In this document: piece after piece, positions 6,136 to 9,155 of the stretch | Position numbering within the stretch: the first letter of the stretch is position 1 | Layout of the letters: the number at the start of each line of letters is the position of its first letter | Assembly: GCA_029060585.1 (NCBI GenBank) | Contig: JAIDTS010000320.1 | Coordinates: 1-9,155, forward strand | Direction: 5' to 3' | DNA length: 9,155 nucleotides | Source: Muribaculaceae bacterium | GTDB taxonomy: Bacteria; Bacteroidota; Bacteroidia; Bacteroidales; Muribaculaceae | Position numbers and translations under genes: made by a program | The notes under the pieces: model-generated | Seen by the model: the letters and a program-made list of their open reading frames with translations, nothing else | Told to the model about the DNA's origin: nothing | Database searches by the model: none

Positions 6136-7890
6136 TTAAGCCTTGGGCTTAAGCTCAAGTTCGAGCTCGTCGAGCTGGGCCTGGTCGATGGGTGACGGGG
6201 ATTCGTTCATCACGTCGCGGCCCGAGTTGTTTTTCGGGAACGCGATGGTGTCACGGATGCTGTCAAGGCCGGCGAGAATAGAGACGAAACGGTCGAATCC
6301 GAGTGCGAGGCCGCCGTGAGGAGGCGCGCCATACTGGAAGGCGCTCATCAGGAAGCCGAATTGCTCCTGAGCCCTTTCGGGAGTGAAACCGAGAAGCTCG
6401 AACATCTCGTTCTGAAGTTCGGAGTCGTGGATTCGGATTGAACCACCGCCAAGCTCGGTGCCGTTGACGACTATATCGTAGGCCGTAGCGCGCACCTTTC
6501 CTGTATCCGTGCGTAGAAGGGGAATGTCTTCAGGATTCGGGGATGTGAAGGGGTGATGCATAGCGTAGTAGCGCTGAGTCTCCTCATCCCACTCGAAGAG
6601 GGGGAAATCCACTACCCAGAGGCAAGCGAAGGTGTCCTTGTCGCGAAGACCGAGGCGGTTGCCCATCTCAAGGCGGAGCTCGCAGAGCTGCTTGCGGGTC
6701 TTCATGGCCTCTCCGCTCATTACGAGGAGGAGGTCGCCGGGTTCAGCACCGGCGCGTTTGCCCCATTCCTGAAGTTCTTCCGGAGTGAAGAATTTGCCTA
6801 CGGAGCTCTTTACGCTTCCGTCGGGCTCGAACTTAACCCACATCAGTCCCTTGGCTCCAACCTGGGGGCGCTTGACGAAGTCGGTCAGCTGATCGATTTG
6901 CTTGCGGGTGTAGTCTGCGCAACCCTTGGCAAGAATGCCGACAGTGAGCTCGGCGTCGTCAACGACGGAGAAGCCATGACCCTTGGCAAGGTCGGTAAGT
7001 TCTACGAACTGCATACCGAAGCGTAGGTCAGGTTTGTCGCTGCCGTAGAGGCGCATAGCGTCGTTCCATGTCATGCGAGGGAAAGGCTCTGTGAAGTCGA
7101 TGCCCTTCACATATTTGAATATATGCTTAACGAGACCCTCAAACATATCGATTACGTCTTCCTGCTCCACGAAGCTCATCTCGCAGTCGATCTGAGTGAA
7201 CTCGGGCTGACGGTCGGCGCGAAGGTCTTCATCGCGGAAGCACTTTGCTATCTGGAAGTAGCGGTCGTAGCCGGACACCATGAGGAGCTGCTTGAAGAGC
7301 TGCGGGCTCTGGGGAAGAGCGTAGAACTCGCCGGGGTTCATGCGTGAAGGAACCACGAAGTCGCGAGCTCCCTCGGGTGTAGACTTCACGAGAATCGGAG
7401 TCTCGATCTCAAGGAAACCCTTGGAGTCGAGATAGCGGCGGATCTCGAAAGCCATACGGTGGCGGAGCTCAAGATTTTTCTTCACGCAGGGACGGCGCAG
7501 GTCGAGATAGCGGAACTTCATGCGGAGATCGTCGCCTCCGTCGGTATTGTCTTCGATGGTGAAAGGCGGAGTCTTGCTCTTATTGAGCACCTTTAGTCCG
7601 TCGGCGATGATCTCAATGTCGCCTGTAGGGAGGTTGGCGTTTTTAGCGGTACGTTCCTCTACCTTTCCGGATATACGAACTACGAATTCTCGACCGAGCT
7701 TGTTGGCGGCCTCAAAAAGTTCGGGATTGCTTTCGCTGTCAAACACCACCTGAGTGATGCCGTAGCGGTCGCGGACGTCGACGAATGTCATTCCGCCCAT
7801 CTTGCGGGCCTTCTGAACCCAGCCGGCTATCGCAACGTGCTTGCCGGCGTCGGCGAGGCGAAGCTCGCCGCATGTAGTGTCTCTATACAT
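6136..7890 (-). CDS. aspS: Aspartate--tRNA ligase
   Basis: Charges tRNA-Asp with aspartate; cytoplasmic class II synthetase, bacterial type, 584 residues (usual length about 585). Order: N-terminal OB-fold anticodon-binding domain (about 1-105); catalytic core with motif 1 around [18 protein letters not shown] (158-175), QSPQLFKQ (194-201), motif 2 [16 protein letters not shown] (218-233) and motif 3 GLALGFDR (527-534); and the bacterial GAD insert (about 285-410). The start [11 protein letters not shown] matches the family N-terminus. At residue 31 of the anticodon loop region (RKMGGM), where discriminating enzymes usually have Leu and non-discriminating ones His, this protein has Met, so tRNA-Asn mischarging cannot be judged. 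It is the first gene of a probable operon with nif3 and the zinc-ribbon gene. The promoter lies about 115 nt upstream. Confidence 0.98.
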   Translation of the reverse strand: MYRDTTCGELRLADAGKHVAIAGWVQKARKMGGMTFVDVRDRYGITQVVFDSESNPELFEAANKLGREFVVRISGKVEERTAKNANLPTGDIEIIADGLKVLNKSKTPPFTIEDNTDGGDDLRMKFRYLDLRRPCVKKNLELRHRMAFEIRRYLDSKGFLEIETPILVKSTPEGARDFVVPSRMNPGEFYALPQSPQLFKQLLMVSGYDRYFQIAKCFRDEDLRADRQPEFTQIDCEMSFVEQEDVIDMFEGLVKHIFKYVKGIDFTEPFPRMTWNDAMRLYGSDKPDLRFGMQFVELTDLAKGHGFSVVDDAELTVGILAKGCADYTRKQIDQLTDFVKRPQVGAKGLMWVKFEPDGSVKSSVGKFFTPEELQEWGKRAGAEPGDLLLVMSGEAMKTRKQLCELRLEMGNRLGLRDKDTFACLWVVDFPLFEWDEETQRYYAMHHPFTSPNPEDIPLLRTDTGKVRATAYDIVVNGTELGGGSIRIHDSELQNEMFELLGFTPERAQEQFGFLMSAFQYGAPPHGGLALGFDRFVSILAGLDSIRDTIAFPKNNSGRDVMNESPSPIDQAQLDELELELKPKA

Positions 7891-8005
7891 ATCGATATTT
7901 CAATATAGACTGAAAATGTCAGAATTTTGGTTTGTAAATAGTTTAAATACAATGATTTAAAAATGAATTTTTTAAGTGATTGCATTCTTCGCCATTATAA
8001 CATTG

Positions 8006-8036
8006 CAAAGTTACGAATTTTTTTTTTAATAGGCAA
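8006..8036 (-). promoter_or_regulatory. aspS operon promoter (-33 and -7)
   Basis: On the minus strand, TTG (8036-8034) and TAACTTTG (8013-8006) are separated by 20 nt, matching the Bacteroidetes promoter architecture. The predicted start near 7999 gives a leader of about 105 nt, AT-rich and without an obvious hairpin or riboswitch. The spacer holds an uninterrupted A10 run (8027-8018). The -33 box lies immediately beyond the T-run of the upstream terminator. Confidence 0.65.
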
Positions 8037-8067
8037 GAAAAAAGTCGGTCCTTGCGGAGCCGACTTT
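8037..8067 (-). terminator. Intrinsic terminator after the S41 peptidase gene
   Basis: AAAGTCGG (8041-8048) and CCGACTTT (8060-8067) form an 8-bp stem, extended by TCC/GGA with a bulged G, around a TTGC loop. On the minus strand the stem runs straight into six Ts (8043-8038). On the plus strand no T-run follows. It ends the protease transcript just before the aspS promoter. Confidence 0.85.
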
Positions 8068-8087
8068 CAAAAATCTTTCATGTGTTC

Positions 8088-8108
8088 GGACGCACGGCCC
8101 GTGCGTCC
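8088..8108. repeat. REP-like palindrome abutting the protease stop codon
   Basis: GGACGCACG (8088-8096) and CGTGCGTCC (8100-8108) form a perfect 9-bp inverted repeat around GCC. It sits directly next to the TAG stop codon of the S41 gene (8109-8111). It is GC-rich in an AT-rich gap and has no T-run of its own. The extended form GTAGGGACGC... looks like a dispersed palindrome; copy number cannot be checked in one window. Confidence 0.65.
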
Positions 8109-9152
8109 CTACCCGATCTCCGACAGTATCTTGGCGATTGCGAAGTCGAGGATTGGATCGATGCCCTGGATGAGGAGGGAGTCTGGCGCGTGCACCTCGC
8201 AGCCGGGGGAGGGGTCGATGCCGAACTCTGTGACTCCGCCGCCCGGCGACGTCATCGGGCTGGCTGAGAACCTCACGCCCCATCCTATCGGCATTTCTGA
8301 ATTGAAGGGAAGTCCGCCTCCTCCGCCGGTTCGCGCTCCGATGATGCTGACGTTAGGCAGCGACTTCATGACAGACACGAAGTCATTGGCCGCACTGAAA
8401 CAGCTGCGGTTGGTCAGTACAGCTATAGGTTTGCCAAGGTAGGCGACTCGCCGGTTGGTATCGCACGGCTCGTAGAAGATCTCGTATGGCTCAGAGAAGT
8501 CATTGTGTCCCGGTCCGGTCTTATGGCGGATTGTCCCTCCCGACACCCTATGGTCGATCAAGCGGCTGACGAGGGTCTTGATGTTGGTAAGGTTTCCACC
8601 TCCGTTGTCGCGGACATCGATGATAAGGCCCTTGCTCTTATAAAGGATAGCGAGAATGTAATCGAGGTTCAGGTTGCCGATGTCGTAGGAGAACGAGGGA
8701 TAATACATGTATCCGATAGTATCGGGAAGCATCTTGTAGGAGATGCCAGAAGTCTGCAGATAGTTGAAGTCAAGATAATTCTCCTGTATCGTCCTCAGTC
8801 GGAAATCCTGTGGGTAATCTGTCCACCACTGCCGATAGTAAGACGTGTTGAACGAGGAAATTAGATTGACGTGGCCATCCTTGAGCTCGTCGAGCATTGC
8901 GGCGCATATGCTGTATAGCTCAAGATACTGCGTGTCATCTTTCACGAGTGGACGGTATTTTTGATAGACAGAGTTCCAGTCGATACCTTTCTCCTGGAAA
9001 AAACAGTAATGACGGTCAATAGTCTCCCACAGCATGTCGAAGTTTCCGACAGGATCGTTTAGACGAATCCGGTCTTCGTCGACACAGGAAAAAGTCGTTC
9101 CTGCCAGAAGCAGGAACGAGGCTATTATTGGAAGTAGGTTAAGTTTGTTCAT
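8109..9152 (-). CDS. S41-family (C-terminal-processing-like) peptidase, lipoprotein
   Basis: 347 residues. The N-terminus has a type II signal with lipobox TTFSC, giving a lipid-modified Cys23, followed by VDED; acidic residues just after the cysteine resemble the Bacteroidetes surface-export signal, so a cell-surface location is plausible. An N-terminal tail-specific-protease-like helical region (about 35-100, with DGHV at 92-95) precedes the catalytic domain. Signatures are LIIDVRDNGGGN (176-187), the nucleophile region NRSCFSAANDF (248-258; Ser253 is the likely catalytic serine) and GARTGGGGGLPF (272-283). No PDZ domain is obvious between them. The ATG at 9152 is only 3 bases from the window edge, but the signal peptide supports it. 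Substrate unknown. The stop codon touches a palindrome, and a terminator follows about 40 nt later. Confidence 0.92.
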   Translation of the reverse strand: MNKLNLLPIIASFLLLAGTTFSCVDEDRIRLNDPVGNFDMLWETIDRHYCFFQEKGIDWNSVYQKYRPLVKDDTQYLELYSICAAMLDELKDGHVNLISSFNTSYYRQWWTDYPQDFRLRTIQENYLDFNYLQTSGISYKMLPDTIGYMYYPSFSYDIGNLNLDYILAILYKSKGLIIDVRDNGGGNLTNIKTLVSRLIDHRVSGGTIRHKTGPGHNDFSEPYEIFYEPCDTNRRVAYLGKPIAVLTNRSCFSAANDFVSVMKSLPNVSIIGARTGGGGGLPFNSEMPIGWGVRFSASPMTSPGGGVTEFGIDPSPGCEVHAPDSLLIQGIDPILDFAIAKILSEIG

Positions 9153-9155
9153 AAG

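Noticed and set aside
6553..7026. Plus-strand frames opposite aspS
   Set aside because: They are shadows of a highly conserved synthetase gene.

Overview
The window looks like a housekeeping stretch of a Bacteroidales chromosome; a Muribaculaceae-like member is my best guess, inferred from protein flavour and moderately high GC and not proven. Reasons: promoters match the Bacteroidetes -33/-7 pattern (TTTG, about 20 nt, TAnnTTTG), start codons lack Shine-Dalgarno sequences, the tRNA has no encoded CCA, and the LptF/G-type permease is of the long (650 aa) form. There is no CRISPR array, phage module or complete insertion sequence.

Layout. 1-994 (-): pta, phosphate acetyltransferase, cut by the window edge just before its C-terminus. 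995-1147: divergent promoter region. 1148-3100 (+): LptF/LptG-family permease. 3168-3249 (+): tRNA-Leu(UAG) with its own promoter, followed by a perfect 32-bp palindromic terminator shared with the convergent gene. 3307-4065 (-): secreted, probably outer-membrane beta-barrel protein (DUF3316-like, tentative). 4066-4342: gene-free but highly structured, holding a terminator-like hairpin just before that gene's start and a 199-bp element with 22-nt imperfect terminal inverted repeats. 4343-5155, 5253-6050 and 6136-7890 (all -): a probable operon transcribed aspS, then Nif3/DUF34 metal protein, then coiled-coil C4 zinc-ribbon protein; its two internal gaps are filled with 7-bp and 10-bp repeats. 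7891-8108: aspS promoter, rho-independent terminator and an interspersed-type palindrome. 8109-9152 (-): S41-family peptidase lipoprotein.

Functional themes. Acetate/acetyl-CoA metabolism (Pta), envelope biogenesis (LPS-export permease, outer-membrane protein, surface lipoprotein protease), and translation (tRNA-Leu, AspRS plus the conserved but poorly understood Nif3/zinc-ribbon pair). The genes are mostly ordinary. The unusual content is in the intergenic DNA: a MITE-like folded element, a hairpin with a T-run placed as an attenuator, palindromic 10-bp repeats at one helical turn, a homopolymer inside the aspS promoter spacer, and a palindrome abutting the protease stop codon.
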